From assembly GCF_039555755.1 (NCBI RefSeq), contig NZ_CP154631.1, positions 2,976,001-3,040,000 of the forward strand: 64,000 nt of DNA, written 5' to 3'. How positions within the stretch are numbered: the first letter of the stretch is position 1; every line of letters starts with the position of its first letter. Positions 35,669 to 44,217 of this stretch are shown here, one piece after another. This DNA is from Pseudomonas sediminis. GTDB taxonomy: Bacteria; Pseudomonadota; Gammaproteobacteria; Pseudomonadales; Pseudomonadaceae. Position numbers and translations under genes: made by a program. The notes under the pieces were generated by a model that was given only the letters and a program-made list of their open reading frames with translations, did no database searches and was not told where the DNA came from.

Positions 35669-37171
35669 ATGAGCGACCAACAACTCGACCAGAACGAACT
35701 GCAACAGGAAGAAAACAAGCTGATTGCGCTGCGCAAGGAAAAGCTTGCTGCCATCCGTGAGCAGGGCAACGCCTTCCCCAACGACTTCCGCCGCGACAAC
35801 TACTGCGCCGACCTGCAGAAACAGTACGTCGACAAGACCAAGGAAGAACTGGAAGCCGCTGCCATTCCGGTCAAGGTTGCCGGGCGCATCATGCTCAACC
35901 GCGGCGCTTTCATGGTCATTCAGGACATGACTGGCCGTATCCAAGTCTACGTCAACCGCAAGACCTTGCCGGAAGAAACCCTGGCAGCGGTCAAGACCTG
36001 GGACATGGGCGACATCATCGCCGCCGAAGGTACCCTGGCCCGTTCTGGCAAGGGCGACCTGTACGTCGAGATGACCAGCGTACGTCTGCTGACCAAATCG
36101 CTGCGTCCGCTGCCGGACAAGCATCACGGCCTGACCGATACCGAACAGCGCTATCGCCAGCGCTACGTCGACCTGATCGTCAACGAAGAAGTGCGTGACA
36201 CCTTCCGGGTGCGTTCGCAGGTCATCGCTCATATCCGCAAGTTCCTTGCCGAGCGTGACTTCCTCGAGGTGGAAACACCGATGCTGCAGACCATCCCTGG
36301 CGGTGCCGCAGCCAAACCGTTCGAGACCCACCACAACGCGCTGGACATGGCCATGTTCCTGCGCATCGCGCCGGAGCTGTACCTCAAGCGCCTTGTGGTC
36401 GGTGGTTTTGAAAAGGTCTTCGAGATCAACCGCAACTTCCGTAACGAAGGCGTCTCGACCCGGCACAACCCCGAGTTCACCATGCTCGAGTTCTACCAGG
36501 CCTACGCCGACTACGAAGACAACATGGACCTGACCGAGGAGCTGTTCCGCGAGCTGGCTCAGGCTGTTCTCGGTAGCACCGACGTGCCATACGGCGACAA
36601 GGTGTTCCACTTCGGCGAGCCGTTCGCGCGCCTGTCGGTGTTCGATTCGATCCTCAAGTACAACCCCGAGCTGACCGCTGCCGACCTGCAGGATGTCGAC
36701 AAGGCCCGCGCCATCGCCAAGAAGGCTGGCGCCAAAGTGCTTGGCCATGAAGGCCTGGGCAAGCTGCAGGTGATGATTTTCGAAGAGCTGGTGGAGAGCA
36801 AGCTGGAGCAGCCGCACTTCATTACCGAGTATCCGTTCGAGGTATCGCCGCTGGCCCGCCGCAACGACCAGAACCCCAACGTCACCGACCGCTTCGAGCT
36901 GTTCATCGGTGGCCGCGAGATCGCCAACGCCTACTCCGAGCTCAATGACGCCGAAGACCAGACCGAACGCTTCCTGGCCCAAGTGGCCGAAAAAGACGCC
37001 GGTGACGACGAAGCCATGCACTACGACGCCGACTTCGTCCGCGCTCTGGAGTACGGCATGCCGCCTACCGCCGGTGAGGGCATCGGCATCGACCGCCTGG
37101 TGATGTTGCTGACCAACTCGCCGTCGATCCGCGACGTCATCCTGTTCCCGCACATGCGCCCGCAGGCTTGA
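35669..37171 (+). CDS. lysS: Lysyl-tRNA synthetase (class II)
   Basis: 500 residues. An N-terminal OB-fold anticodon-binding domain (about 60-150) precedes a class II catalytic domain with motif 2 ([18 protein letters not shown]) and motif 3 ([19 protein letters not shown]). Charges tRNA-Lys. Start ATG is preceded by a weak site (CAGATAAAACGACC). Follows prfB, the common prfB-lysS order. A strong terminator is 10 bp past the stop. Confidence 0.97.
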   Translation: MSDQQLDQNELQQEENKLIALRKEKLAAIREQGNAFPNDFRRDNYCADLQKQYVDKTKEELEAAAIPVKVAGRIMLNRGAFMVIQDMTGRIQVYVNRKTLPEETLAAVKTWDMGDIIAAEGTLARSGKGDLYVEMTSVRLLTKSLRPLPDKHHGLTDTEQRYRQRYVDLIVNEEVRDTFRVRSQVIAHIRKFLAERDFLEVETPMLQTIPGGAAAKPFETHHNALDMAMFLRIAPELYLKRLVVGGFEKVFEINRNFRNEGVSTRHNPEFTMLEFYQAYADYEDNMDLTEELFRELAQAVLGSTDVPYGDKVFHFGEPFARLSVFDSILKYNPELTAADLQDVDKARAIAKKAGAKVLGHEGLGKLQVMIFEELVESKLEQPHFITEYPFEVSPLARRNDQNPNVTDRFELFIGGREIANAYSELNDAEDQTERFLAQVAEKDAGDDEAMHYDADFVRALEYGMPPTAGEGIGIDRLVMLLTNSPSIRDVILFPHMRPQA

Positions 37172-37179
37172 TGCCAGAC

Positions 37180-37206
37180 AGAAAGCCGCCTTCGGGCGGC
37201 TTTTTG
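37180..37206 (+). terminator. Intrinsic terminator after lysS
   Basis: AAAGCCGCC (37182-37190), TTCG tetraloop, GGCGGCTTT (37195-37203), then a T-run. A clear rho-independent terminator. Confidence 0.9.
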
Positions 37207-37336
37207 CTATTTGTCGTTATGCATTTCGCGGCGATTTCGCTGGGTGCCTGGCCTGGAAGCGAAACGGAGCCTTTTGCTTGCATGTCCAAGCCATTACTCT
37301 CCCTGTCATAACTAGAACGTAGAGGGTCGACCCACC

Positions 37337-38050
37337 GTGAGCTCCGTGTCTGCGCCCCCCAATGCCACACAGGCAGCCAACGCTGTCGCCGAAAGTGTCC
37401 AGTATCAGGGCCGCAAGGCCAGTCGCCAGGGCAGTGAGCAGCGCCGCCAGGCGATTCTCGATGCCGCCATGCGCATCATCGTGCGCGATGGCGTGCGCGC
37501 CGTGCGTCACCGCGCGGTGGCGGCCGAAGCGCAGGTACCTCTGTCGGCCACGACCTACTATTTCAAGGATATCGATGATCTGATCACCGATACCTTCGCC
37601 CAGTTCGTCGAGCGCAGCGCCGCGCAGATGGCGGCGTTCTGGAGCGGTACTCAGGGTGCGCTGGAGGCGATGGTCGGGCGTCTGGATGGCAGCGAGCAGG
37701 CACGCAGGCAACTGGCCGATGAGATCGCCGGGCTGGCGGTGCAGTACGTGCAGCGCCAGTTGTGTGAGCGTCGTGATCACCTGATCGCCGAGCAGGCGTT
37801 TCAGCAGGAAGCCTTGCTCAATCCACGACTGCGCGAGCTGGTGCGAGCTCACCGGCAGATCCTGCAGCAGGGTGTCACCCACTTTTTCGAAGTGCTGGGT
37901 TCGCGCCAGCCCGAACAGGATGCCGTGCTGTTGACGGCCGCCATCGTGCGGATGGAGTATCAGGGCCTGCTAGACGGCATAGAGCACTTGGACAGCCAAG
38001 GAATGCTGGCCATCCTTAAGCGTTACATGAATCTGGTTCTGGGGTTGTAA
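37337..38050 (+). CDS. TetR/AcrR-family regulator
   Basis: 237 residues. The N-terminal helix-turn-helix spans about residues 35-85 (QAILDAAMRIIVRDGVRAVRHRAVAAEA, then PLSATTYYFKDIDDLI), with an unusually long ~33-residue lead before it. The rest is a helical ligand-binding domain. The GTG at 37337 was chosen from the frame; an in-frame GTG at 37346 is equally possible. Target genes unknown; no divergent partner gene is adjacent. Confidence 0.85.
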   Translation: MSSVSAPPNATQAANAVAESVQYQGRKASRQGSEQRRQAILDAAMRIIVRDGVRAVRHRAVAAEAQVPLSATTYYFKDIDDLITDTFAQFVERSAAQMAAFWSGTQGALEAMVGRLDGSEQARRQLADEIAGLAVQYVQRQLCERRDHLIAEQAFQQEALLNPRLRELVRAHRQILQQGVTHFFEVLGSRQPEQDAVLLTAAIVRMEYQGLLDGIEHLDSQGMLAILKRYMNLVLGL

Positions 38051-38093
38051 ACCGTCGATCATCGGGTCGAACGGTCTTCACAAGGAGAGCGTA

Positions 38094-38645
38094 ATGAAAG
38101 CCTGGCGCGCATTGGTCGCCCTGTCCTTCCTGCTGTTGAGTGGCTGCCTGGTCACCTTCAAGGACCCGATTCCGGCCAACGAGGCTGCGCCCATACCGCT
38201 GCTGGGCGTATGGACCCGGCAGGACGAGTGGGGCGATCAGTTGTTTCTGGAGATCACCCGTGCCGGCTCCAATCTCTACCTGGCGCGCATTTACGAAGGT
38301 AGCGCGGACAACCTCGGCAGCCTCGAGGAGTTCGGCTTCACCGTCGCTCACCATGGTCGCCGCTGGTACCTCTCCGCGGGCTTGCCGAAGAGCCTGGGCG
38401 CCAACTTCGCCATCGCCGGTTTCGAGTTGACCAAGGACAACGAACTGGTGCTGTACAACCTCGACACCGACCGCATTCTTCAGGATATGGAAAAGGGCCT
38501 GCTGCAAGGGCAGACCGTTTCCATGCCCGAAGCTGATGGTGCATTGATCACCAGCCCGCTGGACAAGGTGTTTGCCTATCTCGACGACCCGGCCAATGCC
38601 GACCTGTTCGTCGAGGTGGCGCGTTATCAGCGAGCCGCCGAGTAG
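38094..38645 (+). CDS. Outer-envelope lipoprotein, unknown function
   Basis: 183 residues. The signal peptide MKAWRALVALSFLLLSGC ends in a lipobox (LSGC, lipidated Cys18); Leu-Val at +2/+3 suggests outer-membrane sorting but this is a rule of thumb. The rest is a small beta-rich domain (GVWTRQDEWGDQLFLEI, HHGRRWYLSA). The ATG follows CAAGGAGAGCGTA. The QEGLA gene starts 8 bp after it. Confidence 0.75.
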   Translation: MKAWRALVALSFLLLSGCLVTFKDPIPANEAAPIPLLGVWTRQDEWGDQLFLEITRAGSNLYLARIYEGSADNLGSLEEFGFTVAHHGRRWYLSAGLPKSLGANFAIAGFELTKDNELVLYNLDTDRILQDMEKGLLQGQTVSMPEADGALITSPLDKVFAYLDDPANADLFVEVARYQRAAE

Positions 38646-38653
38646 GAACTGCA

Positions 38654-39943
38654 ATGAATAGCCAGCAAAAACTGGACGACTATCAGCTCTGTATCCGTGC
38701 CCTCAGTGACCGCATCGTCGATGCGCAAACGCCCATCCGCGTACTCGATGCGGTGAAGTGGGACGATGGCATCCGTGATGGCTTTCTCAAGGCCAAGGGC
38801 AAGCAGCCGCCAGCCGTGGATCGCGACTACTACCTGAGTCGACCGCTGGCTTTCGATGCCACTGCGAAGAAGTTGGAATTCCAGAACATCGAGCGCGACA
38901 TCACCCGTCAACTTGGCCAGTTCAATCCGGTCGGGCAGATCATGCGGCGCATGTGCAAGGAATACCGCATGGTCATCCGCATGCTCGAGGCGCGTGGCAC
39001 CGAGGACTTCGGCCTGATCAGCCAGGAACTGTATGGCGCTGCCTCCGACGCCTTCCATGCGGGTGATCCGACCTTGGCCGATCTCGGCCTGATGCTTTCG
39101 GACTACCTCAACAACATCGCCGCGCGTGGCGACCTGGAAGACGAGGCCAAGACCCTCGGTGCCAGTGATGCGGTGAACATCCTGCAGCAGCGCCTGGCTG
39201 GCGTATTTGGCGACGAAACCATTCGTGTGTTCGAGTCCGACGGTATTCTCGCCGATGCCGCCGCTGGGGCCGACTACATCAAGATCCGCAGCGACGCGCG
39301 TTTCAACGAGCGTGACGTCAAGGCGCTGGAGGTGCACGAAGGTCTGGTGCATGTCGGCACCACGCTCAATGGGCTCAACCAGCCGATCTGCACGTTTCTG
39401 GCCAAAGGGCCGCCCTCATCGACGGTGACCCAGGAAGGTTTGGCCATTCTCATGGAGGTGATCGCCTTTGCTTCCTACCCCACGCGTTTGCGCAAGCTGA
39501 CCAACCGCACCCGCGCTATCCACATGGCCGAAGAGGGCGCGGATTTTCTCGAGGTATTCGAGTTCTTCCGCGAGCAGGGCTATGGCCTCGAAGGCGGCTA
39601 CAGCAACGCCAGCCGGGTGTTCCGTGGCTCCTTGCCGACGGGCCTGCCGTTCACCAAGGATCTTTCCTACCTCAAGGGTTTCATCCTCATCTACAACTAC
39701 ATCCAGCTGGCGGTGCGCAAGGGCAAGCTGGAGCAGATTCCGCTGCTGTTCTGCGGCAAGACCACCCTGGAAGACATGCGCACGCTGCGCAAGCTGGTGG
39801 ATGAAGGACTTGTGCAGCCACCCAAGTATCTGCCGCCGCAGTTTCAGGACATGAACGCGCTGTCGGCCTGGATGTGCTTCTCCAACTTCCTCAATCACTT
39901 GAGCCTGGATCGCATCGAAGCGGACTACGCCAATATCCTTTGA
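38654..39943 (+). CDS. DUF1704 / QEGLA-motif protein, possible zinc carboxypeptidase
   Basis: 429 residues. It carries TQEGLAILMEV (the QEGLA signature of the so-called flavohemoglobin-expression-modulating family) and an HExxxH motif, H228-E229-G-L-V-H233, with the Glu of QEGLA (E261) as plausible third metal ligand. DUF1704 is shared with eukaryotic tyrosine carboxypeptidases (MATCAP), so this is probably a metallopeptidase; the substrate is unknown. It follows the lipoprotein gene with 8 bp, suggesting one transcript. Confidence 0.88.
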   Translation: MNSQQKLDDYQLCIRALSDRIVDAQTPIRVLDAVKWDDGIRDGFLKAKGKQPPAVDRDYYLSRPLAFDATAKKLEFQNIERDITRQLGQFNPVGQIMRRMCKEYRMVIRMLEARGTEDFGLISQELYGAASDAFHAGDPTLADLGLMLSDYLNNIAARGDLEDEAKTLGASDAVNILQQRLAGVFGDETIRVFESDGILADAAAGADYIKIRSDARFNERDVKALEVHEGLVHVGTTLNGLNQPICTFLAKGPPSSTVTQEGLAILMEVIAFASYPTRLRKLTNRTRAIHMAEEGADFLEVFEFFREQGYGLEGGYSNASRVFRGSLPTGLPFTKDLSYLKGFILIYNYIQLAVRKGKLEQIPLLFCGKTTLEDMRTLRKLVDEGLVQPPKYLPPQFQDMNALSAWMCFSNFLNHLSLDRIEADYANIL

Positions 39944-39952
39944 TCGCAGTCC

Positions 39953-40002
39953 GGTAGGGTGCGCTGCGCGCACCGCTGCCGTAGCCCGGATGAAATCCGG
40001 GA
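39953..40002. repeat. Two short hairpins between the QEGLA and AIM24 genes
   Basis: GGTGCGCTGCGCGCACC near 39958-39974 and CCCGGATGAAATCCGGG near 39985-40001. Possibly REP-derived; they occupy most of the 77 bp gap. Confidence 0.6.
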
Positions 40003-40020
40003 AGCCTTGGAGACCGTCCC

Positions 40021-40767
40021 GTGCCCAGCCATCAACTCGAATACGAAATCCTCGGCGCTTCGGCGCAATCGGTGGAGATCATTCTCGACCCCGGTGAGAC
40101 GGTGATCGCCGAAGCCGGGGCGATGAACTACATGACCGACGGCGTGCGCTTCGAGACGCGCATGGGTGATGGCTCGTCAAATGGTCTGCTGGGCAAGCTG
40201 TGGAGCGTCGGCAAGCGCATGCTCACCGGTGAGTCGCTGTTCATGACCCACTTCAGCAATGCCGGCAAAAGTCAGGCACGGGTCGCCTTCGCCGCGCCTT
40301 ATCCGGGCACCGTGGTGCCCATCGACCTGGCAAAGATCGGCGGTCGCTTGATCTGCCAGAAAGACGCCTTTCTCTGCGCCGCGCATGGCACCAGCATCGG
40401 CATCAGCTTCGCCAAACGCCTGGGCGCCGGTTTTTTCGGCGGCGAGGGCTTCATCCTGCAGAAGCTCGACGGTGACGGCCTGGCTTTCGTGCATGCTGGC
40501 GGCACCGTGATCCGCAAGGAGCTGAACAACGAAACCCTGCGCCTGGACACCGGTTGCCTGGTGGCTTTCAGCAGCGGTATCGATTACGACATTGCCCTGG
40601 CTGGCGGCCTGAAAAGCATGCTTTTTGGTGGCGAAGGCATTTTGCTGACCACGCTCAAAGGTACCGGTACGGTGTGGATTCAGAGCCTGCCGTTCTCGCG
40701 CCTGGCCGAGCGCGTCTATGCGGCGACCGTTCAGGCTCGCGAAGAGGTGCGCGCCGGTGGCAAGTAG
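40021..40767 (+). CDS. AIM24 / TIGR00266 family protein
   Basis: 248 residues, a beta-rich protein resembling the TIGR00266 family, related to yeast AIM24. The family is conserved in bacteria with unclear function (tandem beta-helical DUF124 fold). Visible segments are [23 protein letters not shown] and [28 protein letters not shown] start supported by GGAGA 8 bp upstream. It overlaps the next gene by 11 bp. Confidence 0.87.
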   Translation: MPSHQLEYEILGASAQSVEIILDPGETVIAEAGAMNYMTDGVRFETRMGDGSSNGLLGKLWSVGKRMLTGESLFMTHFSNAGKSQARVAFAAPYPGTVVPIDLAKIGGRLICQKDAFLCAAHGTSIGISFAKRLGAGFFGGEGFILQKLDGDGLAFVHAGGTVIRKELNNETLRLDTGCLVAFSSGIDYDIALAGGLKSMLFGGEGILLTTLKGTGTVWIQSLPFSRLAERVYAATVQAREEVRAGGK

Positions 40768-41650
40768 CCTGCGGGCGCTGGTGTTGCTGCTGGCCAGCCT
40801 GTGGCTGGCTGGTTGCAGCGGCCTGCTGTTCTACCCGGAACCAGGGCTGCCGATTACCCCGGAGCGTGCCGGGCTGGAATACCGCGACATCGAGCTGCGC
40901 GCCGCCGATGGCACGCGTTTGCACGCCTGGTGGCTGCCTGCCAAGGCTGGGGTGAGGGTCAAGGGCACGGTACTGCACCTGCATGGCAATGGCGGTAACC
41001 TGGCATGGCACCTGGGCGGCGTTCACTGGCTGCCGGAACAGGGCTATCAGGTGCTGATGCTGGATTACCGGGGGTATGGCCTGTCCGCTGGCAAGCCGCG
41101 TTTGCCCGAGGTTTACCAGGATATCGACGCGGCCTTCACCTGGCTCGATCAGGCGCCGCAGGTACAGGGCACGCCGCTTTTCCTGCTTGGGCAGAGCCTC
41201 GGCGGCGCCCTGGCCGTGCATTACCTGGCGCAGCATCCTGAGCGCCAATCGGCCTTGCAGGCCATGGCGCTCGATGGTGTGCCGGCCAGTTATCGCGATG
41301 TGGCTCAGCATGCGCTTAGCACGTCCTGGCTGACCTGGCCGCTACAGGTGCCGCTGTCCTGGCTGGTACCGGACGGCGACAGCGCGATTCGCAGCATCGA
41401 GCAACTCGAAGGTGTGCCCCTGCTGATTTATCACAGCATTGACGATACGATCGTGCCGCTTTCCAATGGCCAGCGCTTGTATCAAGCTGCGCGTCCGCCG
41501 CGCGCCTTTCAGGCGACCCGTGGCCCGCACGTGCAAACCTTTGCCGAGCCCGCCTGGCGCCAGTCACTGCTGGCGTTCTTCAGTGCGCCGCAGGCTTTTG
41601 TCGAGCGCCAGGCGCCGACCATCGAATCCGCAACAGAGAGTCCGCAATGA
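40757..41650 (+). CDS. Lipoprotein alpha/beta hydrolase
   Basis: 297 residues from the GTG at 40757, supported by AGAGG about 10 bp upstream and by a resulting lipoprotein signal ([12 protein letters not shown], lipidated Cys20). The open frame begins at 40718 but that would bury the signal. Catalytic features: nucleophile in GQSLGGALA, oxyanion His-Gly in LHLHGNGGN, late Asp ([10 protein letters not shown]) and His (RGPHVQTF). Substrate unknown. Overlaps AIM24 upstream and shares ATGA with the next gene. Confidence 0.85.
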   Translation: MASSLRALVLLLASLWLAGCSGLLFYPEPGLPITPERAGLEYRDIELRAADGTRLHAWWLPAKAGVRVKGTVLHLHGNGGNLAWHLGGVHWLPEQGYQVLMLDYRGYGLSAGKPRLPEVYQDIDAAFTWLDQAPQVQGTPLFLLGQSLGGALAVHYLAQHPERQSALQAMALDGVPASYRDVAQHALSTSWLTWPLQVPLSWLVPDGDSAIRSIEQLEGVPLLIYHSIDDTIVPLSNGQRLYQAARPPRAFQATRGPHVQTFAEPAWRQSLLAFFSAPQAFVERQAPTIESATESPQ

Positions 41651-41970
41651 CCGAACGCAATCCTATCCCTCTGATCCTCACAGGTGTCGCCAGTATCGTT
41701 GGTACCATCGGTGTGCTCTGGTTCTACGGCTATGTGCATTTCGCCAAACCGGAGGATGCACTGCTGCTCTCCGACTTCACCATGCTCAAGACCATTCCCG
41801 GCGAGGACTACAAGGTCTCGCTGAAACCGGCCGATCAGGTGGCGCAGTGCATCGATGGCGTGCTGGTGTTGTTCGATCTGCAGCAGAAAGGGCTGACTGG
41901 CGTGCTGGTGGACAACAAGAAGCAGGCTGTGCGTTGCATCGGTCAGGAAACTCCGGCGCTGGAGCAGTAA
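41647..41970 (+). CDS. Small membrane-anchored protein, unknown function
   Basis: 107 residues. One hydrophobic segment (LILTGVASIVGTIGVLWFYGY) near the N-terminus, then a soluble beta-rich tail with a VAQCIDGVLVL...VRCIGQE pair of cysteines. The ATG overlaps the hydrolase stop (ATGA), showing coupled translation. No recognised family. Confidence 0.7.
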   Translation: MTERNPIPLILTGVASIVGTIGVLWFYGYVHFAKPEDALLLSDFTMLKTIPGEDYKVSLKPADQVAQCIDGVLVLFDLQQKGLTGVLVDNKKQAVRCIGQETPALEQ

Positions 41971-42048
41971 GGCAAAACGCTTACGTAGGGTGTCGCGGGG
42001 CCGCCTAGGCCGTGCGTATCGAAACGTCGGCGTGAGTCTCGGTTGCAC

Positions 42049-42080
42049 CAAAAAAGAAACCCGCCTGATGGCGGGTTTCT
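42049..42080 (-). terminator. Terminator of the LptF-like gene
   Basis: On the minus strand GAAACCCGCC-type stem (42056-42065 with 42070-42079), loop of 4, followed by a run of six Ts. A classic rho-independent terminator for the minus-strand lipoprotein genes. Confidence 0.88.
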
Positions 42081-42097
42081 TCATTGCAGCGGTGCTA

Positions 42098-42883
42098 TCA
42101 GGCGCCGGCAGACGAGCGCGGAGCGACCGGCTGGTTGTCGTTGGAGATGGTCACCTCCACGCGACGGTTCTGCGCACGACCAGAGTCGCTGGAGTTGTCC
42201 GCAACCGGATACTCCTTGCCATAACCCTGGGCGACGATGCGCGTCGGTTCCACACCGGCGCGAATCAGTGCGCGACGGACGGACTCGGCGCGACGCTCGG
42301 ACAGACCCTGGTTGTAGCTGGCCGAGCCGACGCTGTCGGTGTAACCCTCGACGATCACCTGACGCTCCGGGTTTTCCTGGAGAAAGCGTGCCAGTTGGGT
42401 GACGTTGGGCAGCGCACTGCTCTTCAGTTCGGCCTTGTTGAAGTCGAACAGAACGTCACCGAAGGTCACCAGCGTGCCGCGTTCGGTCTGCTTGGCCTGC
42501 ATGTCTTCCTGCAACTTGCGGATCTGCGCCTCGCGGGCTTCGAGGCGGGCTTCGGCTCGTTGTGCCGAGGCCTTGCCCAGATCCTGCTCCGCTGCACGCA
42601 GCGCGATGGTCTGCTCAGCCAGTTCGATGCGGCGTTTGGTCAGGTAAGCCAGCTGATCTACGGTCTCTTTGTCGGCATCGTCCAGGTAGGCCTTGTTCGC
42701 CTTGTCCAGCATGTTGCTGGCGTCTTGAGTTTCCAGGGCCGCGACCTTGCTGGCGCGTGCATCACTCTGTAGGGCTGAGAAGCTGCTACGCGCTTCTTCC
42801 AGGTTTTCATTGGGCTGAGTTGCGCAGGCCACCAAGCCAATGCTCAGAGCCAGCATAGTGGGTAGGGTTACGAGCTTATGCAT
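42098..42883 (-). CDS. lptF: LptF-like OmpA-family lipoprotein
   Basis: 261 residues. The signal peptide ends at LVACAT (lipidated Cys20). Residues ~25-125 form a helical DUF4398-like coiled region and ~135-250 an OmpA/MotB peptidoglycan-binding domain with TLVTFGDVLFDFNKAEL, VEGYTDSVGSASYNQGLSERRAESV and YGKEYPVADNSSDSGRAQNRRVEV (the conserved Asp and Arg sites are present). Length, architecture and the adjacent DUF4398 gene match P. aeruginosa PA3691-PA3692, which is the basis for the symbol. Anchors outer membrane to peptidoglycan; stress role known for LptF. Confidence 0.82.
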   Translation of the reverse strand: MHKLVTLPTMLALSIGLVACATQPNENLEEARSSFSALQSDARASKVAALETQDASNMLDKANKAYLDDADKETVDQLAYLTKRRIELAEQTIALRAAEQDLGKASAQRAEARLEAREAQIRKLQEDMQAKQTERGTLVTFGDVLFDFNKAELKSSALPNVTQLARFLQENPERQVIVEGYTDSVGSASYNQGLSERRAESVRRALIRAGVEPTRIVAQGYGKEYPVADNSSDSGRAQNRRVEVTISNDNQPVAPRSSAGA

Positions 42884-42934
42884 GACGAGTTCATCCTTTG
42901 CTGCTGTAAATGGAATGTCGAACCTGGGCGCGCA

Positions 42935-43327
42935 TTAGCGAACGCTGCGCATGCCTTCTTCGCGCAGCTCGCGGATACCCTGCTGCGCGTCGTCGACGGC
43001 CTTCTGCGCCTTGGCCGCTTGGGCCTTGCGCTCGGCGACGCGGGCATCCCATTCGGCCTGTTCGGCCAGCTTGCGGGCTTGTTCGTAGTTTTTCTTTTGC
43101 ATGGCCATTTCGGCCTCTTTCCATTTTTCCTGTGCGGCGCGCATTTCCACTGCGGCGAACTCGGTGCCGCCGGCGCTGACTGCGCTGCGCACTGCCGACT
43201 CAGTCACGGCGAGCTGCTCGGTCGGTGGGTTGCCGGCACATGCCGTCAATAGCAGGCCGCCAAGCGCAATGGCTGCCAGCTTGGGTAGCTGAAATCTCGA
43301 AGCGTGTGTTGCGACAGCTTTGTTCAT
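42935..43327 (-). CDS. DUF4398 lipoprotein
   Basis: 130 residues. A long signal (MNKAVATHASRF... to LLLTAC, lipidated Cys30) precedes a single DUF4398 helical domain with VEMRAAQEKWKEAEMAMQKKNYEQA. Homologues sit next to lptF in pseudomonads. The ATG at 43327 was chosen over a TTG nine codons upstream. First gene of the minus-strand DUF4398-lptF pair (51 bp gap). Confidence 0.83.
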   Translation of the reverse strand: MNKAVATHASRFQLPKLAAIALGGLLLTACAGNPPTEQLAVTESAVRSAVSAGGTEFAAVEMRAAQEKWKEAEMAMQKKNYEQARKLAEQAEWDARVAERKAQAAKAQKAVDDAQQGIRELREEGMRSVR

Positions 43328-43627
43328 GGTCAGTCTCCAGTTCGAATTGCTCAACGAATAGCTACCGTCCCTGGCCGCTCAGTGTGCTGAATAGGGCACT
43401 ACCGATGTCAGGATATATTTTTTTGAGGCCAAATGGCCATAATCGTTCAGTGAAAGTTGGCGAGCTAGAGCGGTTGTAAACGAGCAGACGGACACCGGAG
43501 TGCTGCTGCGGCAGCGCAGAGCGTCTAGGCGGGAGGGACTTTCACGGCCTAGCCTTCGAGATACAGGCGCCCGTATCGGGCGCCGGGTTGGAATGCTAGC
43601 CGGTGGTTATTACCGGCAAGATCAACA
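43328..43627. other. Intergenic region upstream of the DUF4398 gene
   Basis: About 300 bp with no gene. It contains an AT-rich tract around 43407-43423, a perfect inverted repeat GGCGCCCG-TAT-CGGGCGCC (43566-43584) just past the end of the next minus-strand gene, and a GGCGAGCTAGAGCGG stretch resembling an arm of repeat family A. No convincing promoter can be named. Confidence 0.5.
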
Positions 43628-43966
43628 TCAAGACTGCGACTCCTCATTGAGCATCTGCTGCAGATGTCTGCGCGAGAGTTCGAGGAAGCGCGGGGTAGGG
43701 CCGACGTCTTCGTAAACCGGGTCGCCCTGCTCGTCGGTAGCGATCACCTGGGTACCGCGCACGTACGGCAAGCTGGTTTCGACCGCCTCGAGCGCCGCAC
43801 CGACCAGTTCGCCGAGCAGCGCTTCGGTGCTGCGCTTGGGGTACATCTCGGCGAGCGCCGCGAGCCTTGCAGCGCTCTCGACATCCAGCGGAATGTTGTA
43901 GCTGGTCTGGCTCATGCGGCCTTTGGCATCCCTTTCCCAATGGCTGACAAGCTCGGAAATTCTCAT
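43628..43966 (-). CDS. Conserved hypothetical protein upstream of ppc
   Basis: 112 residues from an ATG (MRISELVSHWERDAKGRMSQ) preceded on its strand by a strong AAGGAGT; the frame runs upstream to 44074 without such a site. Helical N-terminal part with a RHH-like pattern (TSYNIPLDVESAARLAALAEMYP), then YEDVGPTPRFLELSRRHLQ. Related proteins in pseudomonads carry a weakly supported 'pilin/pili component' label, which I do not accept. Divergent from ppc. Confidence 0.75.
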   Translation of the reverse strand: MRISELVSHWERDAKGRMSQTSYNIPLDVESAARLAALAEMYPKRSTEALLGELVGAALEAVETSLPYVRGTQVIATDEQGDPVYEDVGPTPRFLELSRRHLQQMLNEESQS

Positions 43967-44217
43967 GATTACTCCTTCGCCCACGCTGACGGGCGGTAAT
44001 GACTTGTGCAATCGTGCCTGCGCCAAAATGCTCCGCCGCATTGATGCCTTGTCAGGGCCGAGCGTGGTGGGCACTCTGGTTGGAGGTAATTTCAGCGTAG
44101 CCGTTCAGGATCGTTTTCTCCGCGGTGCGTCTGATCAAAAGCGGCGAGTCAGTCGCGCATGCCGCGCGTATGCGGCACGCGTGGGGCGGCGGCATTGGCG
44201 GGAGGAGCAAATAGGTC

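Noticed and set aside
43390..43450. AlgU-type promoter (GAACGA-N16-TCAAA on the minus strand) before the DUF4398 gene
   Set aside because: Only the GAAC half matches the consensus well; too weak to annotate, although LptF genes are known to respond to AlgU in P. aeruginosa.
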